DNA of 63,040 bases from an uncultured Odoribacter sp. (GTDB taxonomy: Bacteria > Bacteroidota > Bacteroidia > Bacteroidales > Marinifilaceae), in NCBI GenBank assembly GCA_900544025.1, contig UQTM01000012.1:1-63040 (forward strand), read 5' to 3'. The position numbers were made by a program, and so were the translations under genes. Below are positions 43,867-52,968 of the stretch, piece by piece (position 1 is the first letter of the stretch; each line of letters begins with the position of its first letter). The notes under the pieces were generated by a model. It made no database searches. It was not told the origin of the DNA and was given only the letters and a program-made list of their open reading frames with translations.

Positions 43867-46800
43867 TTATTGGGTGATGATCTGTTCGTTATTTGCCAGT
43901 TTTACACTCCGCAACAACCATAAGTAGGAATCTTCCAGTAATGGAGTGGTACGTACGGCTGTGGGAACAGGCGGTGTTTCCGACAGGCATCTCACTTTAA
44001 TGTTTTCCCCGTTCCGGATGTGGTGGACGATCAGCAGGTCGGCCGATAGCTGGGCAAATTCCCTGGCCGGGATTTCAAATGTCCAGGTCACCTCTTTTGC
44101 AATCTCTGCCATTTCTGCAGGAGTACCGTGATACTTCACAGAACCTTTATTGATAACGCCTACCTGATTACAGGAACTGGCGATGTCTTCGATAATGTGG
44201 GTCGAGAAAATAACGATCCGGTTGCGCGACAGTTCCACCAACAGGTTTCTGAAACGGATTCTCTCTCTGGGGTCGAGTCCGGCAGTCGGTTCGTCCACCA
44301 CGAGAATACGCGGCAGGTTCAGCAAAGTCTGGGCGATACCGATACGCTGTTTCATACCCCCGGAGAAACCTCCGATTTTCTTATCCTTGTTTTCATACAT
44401 GTGAACGGCTTCCAGCACTTCGGTAATACGCTGGCGGCGTACTTTGGAATCGTATATTCCTTTCAGCAGGGCCTGATATTCCAGGAATTCCCAGGAAGTC
44501 AGGTTTTCATACGTACCGAATTCCTGCGGCAGGTAACCGATCAGTCCTTGTAATTCCTCACGTTTCACCTGTGTATCGATGCCGTTGATGAATATTTTCC
44601 CGTAGCTTTGTTCAAAGACACCGCAGATCACACGCATCAGGGTGGTTTTTCCGGCTCCGTTCGGGCCTAACAGTCCGAACATTCCCGTGTGAATATCCAA
44701 AGAAACGGAATTCAATGCTTTGAATGGCTGTTTCTTGTAACCGATTACCGGGATTTTAGTCGCCAGGCGGTAAATGCTTTTCCGCAATCCCCGGAAACGT
44801 CCGTCGATCAGGTCGATGTTGATGTTATACTTGTGAATCCGGTTGGCCAGATAGCGTGCTGCGATACCTACATACCATAACAATCCCAGCAGGATCGCTA
44901 TACCGCTGTTGTGGAATTTAATAGCAGCCCATATCAGCGAAAATAGCGGCAGGAAATAGTGTATACTTATTCCTACGATCTTAACGATCCGGGTAGGCAC
45001 TTTGCCACCTTTGAAGTTCACAAATTCGTAGAGAATACCCACAAGCTGAGACAATAGCCACCACGTCAGTGCGGCGAACAGGATTGCCCAGAAAATCAGG
45101 GTTTGATAGGAATAGGTGAAGTAGATCAGGAAACCTACGATCGGGATCATCCATACCAATGGCTTCATATCTTTCAGGCTGTGGTATTCTTCTTTTAATC
45201 CGAGCCGGGCCCGTATTTGCTCGCCGGAATGCCATTCCCGCTTGAACTCGGAAGGACGTCCGTAGATTTTTACCAGGTTACGGATCGAGATATGGATTTC
45301 TTCGTCTTTCGGAATGATATTACTGTTTGCCTGGCGCAAACTGGTTTCCATAAACCAGGTCACACCCGGAACCAGGATAACGGCTCCGATCAGGTAACCC
45401 AAACGCCACATCAGCGAATTGGTGAAGAAGAAAATAAAGATCACGGAAGCGATAAGCAGGGTGATCTGCAATATCTTCATGAACAGGCTTTGTGTGCGCA
45501 GGCGGCGTAATGCGTCCTCCATTCCTGAATATAAGGTCGGGATAATCACCAATGTTAAAAGGGTACTCATCGTCAAACCGCCGATCACCGTAATGGCGAA
45601 AGGAGCTCCCAGGCCGGAAACAAATTCACCTTGCCCCATAGCCAGCGGAAACATGGCTACAATGGTGGTGATCGCCGTGATCAGGATCGGGCGCAGACGG
45701 GAGATCCCCGCCGTGATCAGTGCCCGGACTTTCCGGTTACCCTGACGCCTCAGCTGTGAGGTATAGTCGATCAGAATAATACTGTTATTGACCACGATTC
45801 CGATCAGGATAATGAATCCGATCATTACATTGGCATTCATCAGCGAGTTGCTGGTGAACATTAAGGCCAGCAGTGAGCCGATTGCCGCAAGGGGTATAGC
45901 AAACATCAGCACGATAGGAGCGGTCAGCGATTCGAATACGGAAGCCAAAATCATAAAAATGATGATAAAGGCCGCTAAGATCAGGAATGTAAATTCGCTG
46001 GTTTCGTCTTCTTCATGAATGACTTCTACGGCCAGGCCGGTCGGAATATCGGTCCCTTGTACCAGATCGTCCACCTCGTCACGGGCGGTTTGAAGAATGT
46101 TCTTCGATTCATTGACATCGGAATTAAAGCGATAGTTGATGATAACCTGCTTGTCCTGATTTAAACGATTGATGTTTCCCTGTCCGTAGGTCAGATTGAT
46201 TTTACTGAAACTGCGTAGCTCGACGATAGAACTGTTTTGATTTTCCACTTCCAGGTTCCGCAGGTCTTCGAGATTTCTTTCGGGGGCTTTGCCTTCTTCT
46301 TTTTCTTTCTCTACGGCATCTTTATCCTTGATGATAATATCGTATTCCTGGTCACCCGCTTTGTATTTGATAGAAGTCGTGTTCTGGGTGGTGAAGTTCG
46401 TCAATTCGTTTACCACATTCGTAGGAGTGACTTCGTTCGTCCCCATCAGGTATTGGTCGAAAATAATCCGGGCTTCGGGTTTACCACGGGAAGCGCTGAT
46501 GGAGGAATAGCTGATGTTTTCGAGGTCTTCCAATTGGTATTTCAGCAACTCGGCCAGGTTCATCATTTTTTCGAAATCCTGTCCCTTGATTACGACTCTT
46601 TCGCTTTGCGTACCCATACCCATTTTTCTCAACAGGGCATCTCCTCCGCTCAGCAGGGAACCGCCTCCACCCTGGAAGTTTTCGCTACTTTCGAGGGCTT
46701 CCAGACTGATGTCACTGATACGAAGGTTTCTTCTGAATCCCAATACAATGTTTTTCAGGTCGTTCAGATTTTTATTACTGATCTTTTCAAAGTTTTCTTT

Positions 46801-48612
46801 GAGCTTGACCTTAATATAGGCATCGGTTGCATAAATGTTACTACTGAATTCTTCGATTTCAGGCACATCCTGTAATCTGTCTTCGAATATTTTGATCGTT
46901 TCGTCGGTTTTATCGAGCGTATTTCCGTTCGGGAATGTCATATATACATTGAACGTATCGGCCTGAACTTCTTTCAGCGTGTTCATGGTCAGCGTCAATG
47001 AAAGTGCGATCGTAATAATCAGCACAATGATGGAAGACATTACCACTAAGGTCGGTTTCCGGAGGCTCATTTTTAAAATGGCGATGTAAGCCTGTACCGG
47101 CCGGCTGTGTATGGAAAGGGTACTGAAATTCACCCGTTCTCCCTGTTTTTTCATGAACTGATTGACAGCCATTGGGATCAGCAATAGAGCCACGACCAAA
47201 GAAATGGTCAGGGTAGAGATAATCGATACCCCGATATGCTCACCGATCAGTTTCACGATAAAATCGTCCGAGAACAAGAAAGGTAAAAATACGGTGATTG
47301 TCGTTAAGGTCGCTGCACAAACGGCTTTCGTCACTTCTTTCGTTCCCCGTATGGCGGCTTCTTCCCGGGGCACACCGATAGCGCGAAGCCGGAAAATGTT
47401 TTCCATGACGACGACGGAATTGTCCAGCAACATACCGACGGCAAGGGCGATACCCGTTAAGGTCAGCGTGTTGATACTGATTCCGAAGAAATAGAAGAAA
47501 TAGAAAGCCGAGAACACCGAAATCGGGATTGCAACGGCAATGAAAGTTACAATTTTAAAGTTCCGGAGGAACAGGTAGAGGATGAATATTGCCAGAATAG
47601 CTCCGGTAACACCTAAATTGATGATGGTGTTGATGTTGTTATTCATGACCTCTGCGGCATCGCTGCTGATTTTAATCGATACCCCTTTGGCTGCCAGATC
47701 GGTATTGAGCTGGTCGATTTCCGCCCGGATGCGGTCGGAAAGGTCTATGATATTGACCAAAGGAGATTTCTGAATGATACAGGTAATCACCTCTTTTCCA
47801 TTCACGCGGGAGTAGGATTCTTCTTCTTTAATACCGAAATTGATTTCTGCAATGTCTTTGAGCAGCACAGGCCCGTTGGCAACGACGATATTGCCCAGGT
47901 CTTCCGTTTTCAGGTATTCTGCCGTAACGTTCACAAAATACCGTTTGTTCGTTTCGTGTGCCGCTCCGACAAAGGTTTTTTCCGACATGTTTTTGCTGAT
48001 GAGGGAACTGATCCGGGAGCCCGTGATTTTCAGGGCGTCGCATTTGGCTTTGTCGAGAATGATCTCGATGCTCTTCTGACGTCCTCCCATCACCCTGACG
48101 GCTGCAACACCATCGGTGCTTTCCAGGATAGGGGCGATGTCTAAATCGGTGATGTTACGAACATAATCGATATCTTCGTCGCCTAACACCATCAGGGTCA
48201 TAAACTGGTCGCTCGCCCTTCCTGCCCCTGATTTACTGACCTGAACCTTAAATTCTTCCGGAATGTTTTTAGAGATCGTTTTGATCCTTTCTTCCAGTTT
48301 CAGGTAGGCGTATTTGATGTTCGTGCTTTTCGTGAAAGAAACAGAGATCCGGGCATTTTGGGTGGATATGCGGGTGTCGATTTCTTCCACGCCTTCCAAT
48401 CCGCTGATGACTCCTTCCACAGGAATCACTGCCTGACTTTCGATGTATTTCGGGTCGAGCTCTGTTCTTGTTGTAATATTGACGCTTAGGGTCGGAAATT
48501 CCGCATCGGGATATAGTTCCATCGGCAGATACTGGTAGGAAAAGAATCCCATCAGCGACAGACCGATGAATAACATCGAGATCAGTACTTTCCGTTTTAT
48601 TAATTTATCCAT
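43867..48612 (-). CDS. RND efflux pump fused to an ABC transporter ATPase
   Basis: The 1581-residue protein begins as an RND inner-membrane pump of the AcrB/MdtB superfamily (about 1-1040), with GMLLDNSVVVMENIFR in the first helical repeat and NSIILIDYTSQLRRQG in the second. Two extra helices follow (about 1046-1063 and 1068-1088). An ABC-type first strand (ISIRNLVKIYG, 1108-1118) comes next, then four helices (about 1152-1167, 1171-1194, 1210-1231, 1237-1256). The rest of an ABC ATPase follows: Walker A GPNGAGKTT at 1316-1324, signature SGGMKQR from 1417, and Walker B with Asp1440-Glu1441. The helix count puts both ATPase pieces in the cytosol. RND pumps use proton gradients, so an attached ATPase is unexpected. 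Partners are the TolC-like protein, fusion protein and second RND encoded upstream, and the small permease downstream. Confidence 0.93.
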   Translation of the reverse strand: MDKLIKRKVLISMLFIGLSLMGFFSYQYLPMELYPDAEFPTLSVNITTRTELDPKYIESQAVIPVEGVISGLEGVEEIDTRISTQNARISVSFTKSTNIKYAYLKLEERIKTISKNIPEEFKVQVSKSGAGRASDQFMTLMVLGDEDIDYVRNITDLDIAPILESTDGVAAVRVMGGRQKSIEIILDKAKCDALKITGSRISSLISKNMSEKTFVGAAHETNKRYFVNVTAEYLKTEDLGNIVVANGPVLLKDIAEINFGIKEEESYSRVNGKEVITCIIQKSPLVNIIDLSDRIRAEIDQLNTDLAAKGVSIKISSDAAEVMNNNINTIINLGVTGAILAIFILYLFLRNFKIVTFIAVAIPISVFSAFYFFYFFGISINTLTLTGIALAVGMLLDNSVVVMENIFRLRAIGVPREEAAIRGTKEVTKAVCAATLTTITVFLPFLFSDDFIVKLIGEHIGVSIISTLTISLVVALLLIPMAVNQFMKKQGERVNFSTLSIHSRPVQAYIAILKMSLRKPTLVVMSSIIVLIITIALSLTLTMNTLKEVQADTFNVYMTFPNGNTLDKTDETIKIFEDRLQDVPEIEEFSSNIYATDAYIKVKLKENFEKISNKNLNDLKNIVLGFRRNLRISDISLEALESSENFQGGGGSLLSGGDALLRKMGMGTQSERVVIKGQDFEKMMNLAELLKYQLEDLENISYSSISASRGKPEARIIFDQYLMGTNEVTPTNVVNELTNFTTQNTTSIKYKAGDQEYDIIIKDKDAVEKEKEEGKAPERNLEDLRNLEVENQNSSIVELRSFSKINLTYGQGNINRLNQDKQVIINYRFNSDVNESKNILQTARDEVDDLVQGTDIPTGLAVEVIHEEDETSEFTFLILAAFIIIFMILASVFESLTAPIVLMFAIPLAAIGSLLALMFTSNSLMNANVMIGFIILIGIVVNNSIILIDYTSQLRRQGNRKVRALITAGISRLRPILITAITTIVAMFPLAMGQGEFVSGLGAPFAITVIGGLTMSTLLTLVIIPTLYSGMEDALRRLRTQSLFMKILQITLLIASVIFIFFFTNSLMWRLGYLIGAVILVPGVTWFMETSLRQANSNIIPKDEEIHISIRNLVKIYGRPSEFKREWHSGEQIRARLGLKEEYHSLKDMKPLVWMIPIVGFLIYFTYSYQTLIFWAILFAALTWWLLSQLVGILYEFVNFKGGKVPTRIVKIVGISIHYFLPLFSLIWAAIKFHNSGIAILLGLLWYVGIAARYLANRIHKYNINIDLIDGRFRGLRKSIYRLATKIPVIGYKKQPFKALNSVSLDIHTGMFGLLGPNGAGKTTLMRVICGVFEQSYGKIFINGIDTQVKREELQGLIGYLPQEFGTYENLTSWEFLEYQALLKGIYDSKVRRQRITEVLEAVHMYENKDKKIGGFSGGMKQRIGIAQTLLNLPRILVVDEPTAGLDPRERIRFRNLLVELSRNRIVIFSTHIIEDIASSCNQVGVINKGSVKYHGTPAEMAEIAKEVTWTFEIPAREFAQLSADLLIVHHIRNGENIKVRCLSETPPVPTAVRTTPLLEDSYLWLLRSVKLANNEQIITQ

Positions 48613-48649
48613 TTTATATAGTGTAAAAGGTCAAAATGGTTAAAAGCAA

Positions 48650-51600
48650 TTATAGGGTTTCTCCGGCTTCCCCGGTCGTTCCTTTGACTTTCTTGTCAAA
48701 AACGTAATATACACAGGGGATTACAACCAGGGTCATAATCGTCGAAGTGAAGAGCCCGCCGATTACAGCCAATGCCATGGGGGAACGGAGGGAAGCTCCT
48801 TCTCCGAAACCGAAGCACATCGGAAGCAATGCTAAAATTGTGGTCAGGCTGGTCATAATGATCGGGCGGATACGCTGTTGAGCCGCAGCCATCAGAGCTT
48901 CGGTGAGCGATAGGCCAGATTCTTTAAGCTTGTTTGCGGCATCCACCAATAATATGGAGTTGTTCACGGCAATACCTGCCAGCATGATGATACCGATAAA
49001 TGCCATCATGTTCAGGGTTGCCCCTGCCAGCAGGAAGGCGTAGATACAGCCGACTCCTGCGAATGGGATCGTCAATAAGATGGTGAACGGATGCCGTAGA
49101 GATTCGAATTGTGAAGCCATAACCATATAAACCAGGATAATGGACAGGATCAGCGCAAAAGACAATCCGTTGAAGGATTCTGCCCGTTTTTCCTCCTCTC
49201 CCGTGATCTTGGCAGAATATTTTGCCGGAAATTGCACTTCTTTCAGCTGGGCGTTGATTGCCGGGGCCACACTTCCCAATGTATAATCTTTTTCAAGCAT
49301 TGCCGTTACCCGGCCGATGCGGTTTTGGTTGTTCCGGGATATTTCTTTGGGTACGGCAGTGATCGAAACCTCTGCAATTTCTCCCAAACGGTATTTTTTA
49401 TCTCCCTGGGTAATCTCCAGATTGTGTAAGTCGGCCAAAGCGATTTCCGGAACTTTGATTTCGATGTCGATGGGTTCGCCTTCGGTTTCGTAGCTTCCGG
49501 CCGTTTTACCGTTCAGTTTTTCTTTTACCTGACTGGCTACGGAAGTAATATCGACTCCATAAATTCCGCTTTTCAGACGGTCGATAGCGATGTTCACTTC
49601 GGGTGCTCCTTTTTCCATGGAGGTTTTAAGATCGTAGATTCCTTTAACCGAGGAAAGCCGTTCTTTGATTTCGTTCGACAATTCTTCGATCAGGACAACT
49701 TCTTCACCCTTGATTTCGATCACTACCGGCGCTCCTTCCGTTCCAAGGATGCTCTGTAATGCCGATTGTTCCTTTTCGAACGAAATGTCGATCCCGTCCG
49801 GAATGGAGTAATTATGGCTGAGGTTAGCGATCAGGAAATCGGCGTCGATTTTAGCGTCCTTGTTCAGTTTTACCTTGATTTCTGCCTGGTTTTCTTCTTC
49901 CGGGCTGCCCTCGCTGTTTTGGTTATCACTGTTGGAAGGGCCGACTTGGGTGTATATCCATTCGATATTGTCGCCTCCGTATTCTTTCACCAAATCTTCA
50001 ATGGTAGCGGAAGCCTGGTCGGTGCTCTGCAATTTCGTACCGGGCTCCAGAGTCATAAAGATTGAAAATTCTTTTGATTCGGCTTTGGGCATAAATTCTT
50101 TTTCGATCAGCGGTAGTAGCATGTAACTGCCGACCATAACCACAATAGCGGTTCCGATAACGGCATAGCGGTATTTCAGTAATTTCCCGACAAATTTTCC
50201 GTAACCTTTGACTTGAATAGAGGCTTCGTTCTTTTTCGGGGTTTTTACGTAGCGGGCTGCGAGCATCGGGATAAGCAGGATTGCCACGAACAGAGAGGAT
50301 AACAGAGAGAACGACACCGTCCATGCCTGTTCTTTGAATAGTTCTCCGGCTGCTCCCTGAATATAGACGATCGGCAGGAATACGACAATGGTGGTTAGGG
50401 TAGAGGACGTGATCGCTCCTGAAACTTCCGAAGCTCCTTTGATCGCGGCTTCTTTGGGTGAAAGCCCGTTTTCAAGGTTCCGGTAAATGTTTTCCATGAC
50501 GACAATCGCATTATCGATCAGCATACCTGCTCCCAGCGCCAGACCTCCTAATGTCATAATATTGATTGTCAGTCCGTTGAAATACATCAGGTTGAATGTT
50601 GCAATAATCGATACCGGGATCGATACGCTGACAATCAGCGTGGTATTGATACGCCGCAAGAATATGTACAATACGATCATCGCGAGCAAAATACCCATAA
50701 CGGCAGAGTCTTTCACCTCGCCGATGGAAGCTCCGATAAAGTCGCCCTGGTTACTGATTACGTTGAATTCGTAACCCGGCATGCTCTTTCTCAGGTCGTC
50801 CAGTTTGGCCTGAATATTCTCGACGGCTTTCACCGTATTGTATTTGTTTTCTTTGTAGATGCTGATACTGAGCACGCGGTCACCGTTGAAACGCGCCAGG
50901 TTTTTAGGATCTCTATTTTTCAGGTCGATTTCGGCAACATCACGCAGATAAACCGGAGCTTTTACTCCGCTCGTCGTTCCGGAACTGCCCGAGGTGGGTT
51001 CTTTGAAAGCTACGATGATATTACCGATATCGTCGATGTTCTTGATCAGATTTACTCCTTTAACCGTGTATTGGATATCGTCGTTCACGATCGATCCGCC
51101 CGATACGTTGCGGTTCATGCTTTCGATTTTGGAAGCGATGGTTTCCGCCGTCAGGTTGAAAGCATCCAGCATATAAGAGTTCGTCTTGATCTCGATATAA
51201 GCTTCTTCCTGCCCGTTCAGCTGAATGTCTGCCACACCGTCGAGGCGTACGAATTCACTGCGCATATAGTTTTCGGCTATTTTGCGAAGCTCGTTCATGT
51301 CCTTGATTTCGTTGTGCTCCATGGTAATCACCATGATAGGCTTGGCGTTGGCATCATACCGGGAAACGTCGAGCGAGGTGATCTCCGTATTTTGGGCAAT
51401 CTGCGACATGCTTCGTTGCAGGTCGAGGAAAGCGGCATCCATGTCCTGATCCCAGTCGTATTCGACGGTGATTGATGCGCTGCCTACATAACTGCTGCTG
51501 CTGACGTTTTTAACGCCTTCCTGCCGGGCAGCCATCGATTCGATCTGCTGAACGAATTGCTTCTCGATCTCTTCAGGCGGGCGTTCTCCTGCCTCGAGGT

Positions 51601-51745
51601 TGATATAGAGTGCCGGATTTTTCAAGTCCGGGAATAAGTCCGTTCCTAATTTGTTATAGGAAATGATACCCAGCAGGCACACACCGAGCGTTATCATTAA
51701 AACGCTGACGGGATATTTAACTGCAAATTTTGTTATACCATTCAT
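48650..51745 (-). CDS. RND-family efflux pump, inner-membrane permease
   Basis: I chose ATG 51745, which gives 1031 residues starting MNGITKFAVKYPVSVLMITL, the usual RND start. An upstream ATG at 51784 would add 13 residues that do not fit. It has two six-helix halves with large periplasmic loops, GAGMLIDNAIVVMENIYR in the first half and AVNNSILLVDAANKLKESG in the second, and no ATPase. With the fusion protein encoded downstream it forms a two-RND set that could assemble as a mixed pump, as MdtB and MdtC do. It would work with the membrane-fusion protein and TolC-like channel of the same operon. Substrates are unknown. Confidence 0.92.
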   Translation of the reverse strand: MNGITKFAVKYPVSVLMITLGVCLLGIISYNKLGTDLFPDLKNPALYINLEAGERPPEEIEKQFVQQIESMAARQEGVKNVSSSSYVGSASITVEYDWDQDMDAAFLDLQRSMSQIAQNTEITSLDVSRYDANAKPIMVITMEHNEIKDMNELRKIAENYMRSEFVRLDGVADIQLNGQEEAYIEIKTNSYMLDAFNLTAETIASKIESMNRNVSGGSIVNDDIQYTVKGVNLIKNIDDIGNIIVAFKEPTSGSSGTTSGVKAPVYLRDVAEIDLKNRDPKNLARFNGDRVLSISIYKENKYNTVKAVENIQAKLDDLRKSMPGYEFNVISNQGDFIGASIGEVKDSAVMGILLAMIVLYIFLRRINTTLIVSVSIPVSIIATFNLMYFNGLTINIMTLGGLALGAGMLIDNAIVVMENIYRNLENGLSPKEAAIKGASEVSGAITSSTLTTIVVFLPIVYIQGAAGELFKEQAWTVSFSLLSSLFVAILLIPMLAARYVKTPKKNEASIQVKGYGKFVGKLLKYRYAVIGTAIVVMVGSYMLLPLIEKEFMPKAESKEFSIFMTLEPGTKLQSTDQASATIEDLVKEYGGDNIEWIYTQVGPSNSDNQNSEGSPEEENQAEIKVKLNKDAKIDADFLIANLSHNYSIPDGIDISFEKEQSALQSILGTEGAPVVIEIKGEEVVLIEELSNEIKERLSSVKGIYDLKTSMEKGAPEVNIAIDRLKSGIYGVDITSVASQVKEKLNGKTAGSYETEGEPIDIEIKVPEIALADLHNLEITQGDKKYRLGEIAEVSITAVPKEISRNNQNRIGRVTAMLEKDYTLGSVAPAINAQLKEVQFPAKYSAKITGEEEKRAESFNGLSFALILSIILVYMVMASQFESLRHPFTILLTIPFAGVGCIYAFLLAGATLNMMAFIGIIMLAGIAVNNSILLVDAANKLKESGLSLTEALMAAAQQRIRPIIMTSLTTILALLPMCFGFGEGASLRSPMALAVIGGLFTSTIMTLVVIPCVYYVFDKKVKGTTGEAGETL

Positions 51746-51859
51746 GATTTTACTTTGGAAATTTGAAAATGTGCAAATGCGCAAACGATAAAAGTCCAGG
51801 CGGAATCCGGGATATGCTTCCCAAATGCCGGTACGTGGAAATATGAGTACATTTGTACA

Positions 51860-52918
51860 TTATTTCATGACTTTCACTTTGCTCCGGTTGCGCAGCCATT
51901 CATAGCCTTTCACTACCACTTTATCGTCTTGGTTCAATCCTTTTTCTACTTCGATGTATTTATCGTCGCTGATTCCGGTTTGAATGGTTTTCTCTTCGGC
52001 ACTGGTGCGATCTACGGTGTAAACCACTTTGCCGCCCCGGCGGTTTTTAATGATGTCTTTCGGAATAGAGAGAACCGAATCTTTGCGAACGGTGACGATG
52101 TCGGCTTTGGCGAACATTCCCGGACGCAATTTTAATTCCGGATTAGCAATCTCGATATAGCCGGAGAAAGTACGGGTTTCTTCGTTGATAGCCGGGGAAA
52201 GCTGGGCGAGCTTACCTTTCAGCGTGTCGGATTTAATGTTATAGTTGGTGATATGTACGTTTTGTCCCACTTTCAACTTAGGCAGTGCGTTCTCGGGGAA
52301 CTGGGTTTCCACATACATTTTGCTGTAATCCATCAGTCCTACCATCGTTTCGCCTGAGGACACCTGTACGCCCGGGGTGAAATAAGGCAAGCTGACGATC
52401 GCCCCTTTAAACGGAGCTTTGATGTTCATCTTGTCTAACGTGATGTAAGCATTTTCCAGAGCCAGTTTCGCGTTGATGTATGAGTTTTCGGCATTGTTCA
52501 CGTCTTTTTGAGTGGCTCCTCCTTTTTCAAATAACGTTTTTTGTCCTTCCCACTCTTTCTCTGTGATCTGTATCTGGAGTTTTTTACTTTCCAGTTGGAC
52601 ATTGTTTATATATTCTTTATTCTCCAGGCGGATAATCGTAGCGCCCTCTTCTACAATATCGCCTAATTGATAAGGACGTCCCGTTTTCGGATTCTTTTGC
52701 AAGATATAGTTTCCGGTTGTTTCCGACTTCATGTCGATGGTTTTGGCTGCTTTGGCCGTACCGGTCGTTGTAATGTATTCCTCGATGTTACGTAATTTAA
52801 CATCCTCTACCCACACCGGAGTTGTTGAGTCCGATACAGAATTATTCCGGTTATTATTGCAGGAAAATAACGTAAGTCCCAACGAAACGGCTCCGATAAT
52901 CTTCAGATAATTATTCAT
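51860..52918 (-). CDS. RND-type membrane-fusion (periplasmic adaptor) lipoprotein
   Basis: The 352-residue protein has a lipobox with Cys20 (TLFSC) followed by NNNRNN. Unlike the surface lipoproteins of the window it has no acidic residues there, as expected for periplasmic retention. A barrel-sandwich hybrid (lipoyl-like) domain is split by a coiled-coil hairpin (about 110-150, VQLESKKLQIQITEKEW). IKAPFKGAIVSLPYFTPGVQV is the classic second lipoyl half. A beta-barrel and membrane-proximal domain end the protein. It links the RND pumps encoded downstream to the TolC-like channel encoded upstream. It is the only adaptor in the operon although two RND pumps are present. Confidence 0.93.
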   Translation of the reverse strand: MNNYLKIIGAVSLGLTLFSCNNNRNNSVSDSTTPVWVEDVKLRNIEEYITTTGTAKAAKTIDMKSETTGNYILQKNPKTGRPYQLGDIVEEGATIIRLENKEYINNVQLESKKLQIQITEKEWEGQKTLFEKGGATQKDVNNAENSYINAKLALENAYITLDKMNIKAPFKGAIVSLPYFTPGVQVSSGETMVGLMDYSKMYVETQFPENALPKLKVGQNVHITNYNIKSDTLKGKLAQLSPAINEETRTFSGYIEIANPELKLRPGMFAKADIVTVRKDSVLSIPKDIIKNRRGGKVVYTVDRTSAEEKTIQTGISDDKYIEVEKGLNQDDKVVVKGYEWLRNRSKVKVMK

Positions 52919-52968
52919 GGTATTCTTTTCTTTTTGTTTAGATATATGATTTCACTCCCAAGTATTTT

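Noticed and set aside
43867..48612. The RND-ABC fusion as an assembly or frameshift artefact.
   Set aside because: The frame is continuous over 4.7 kb, the membrane-crossing parity works, and the ATPase first strand is joined in frame. An artefact cannot be excluded without reads, but nothing in the sequence suggests one.
51746..51784. Longer N-terminus for the RND pump starting at 51784.
   Set aside because: The extra 13 residues (MRICTFSNFQSKI) are unlike RND N-termini, whereas MNGITKFAVKYPV fits the family exactly.
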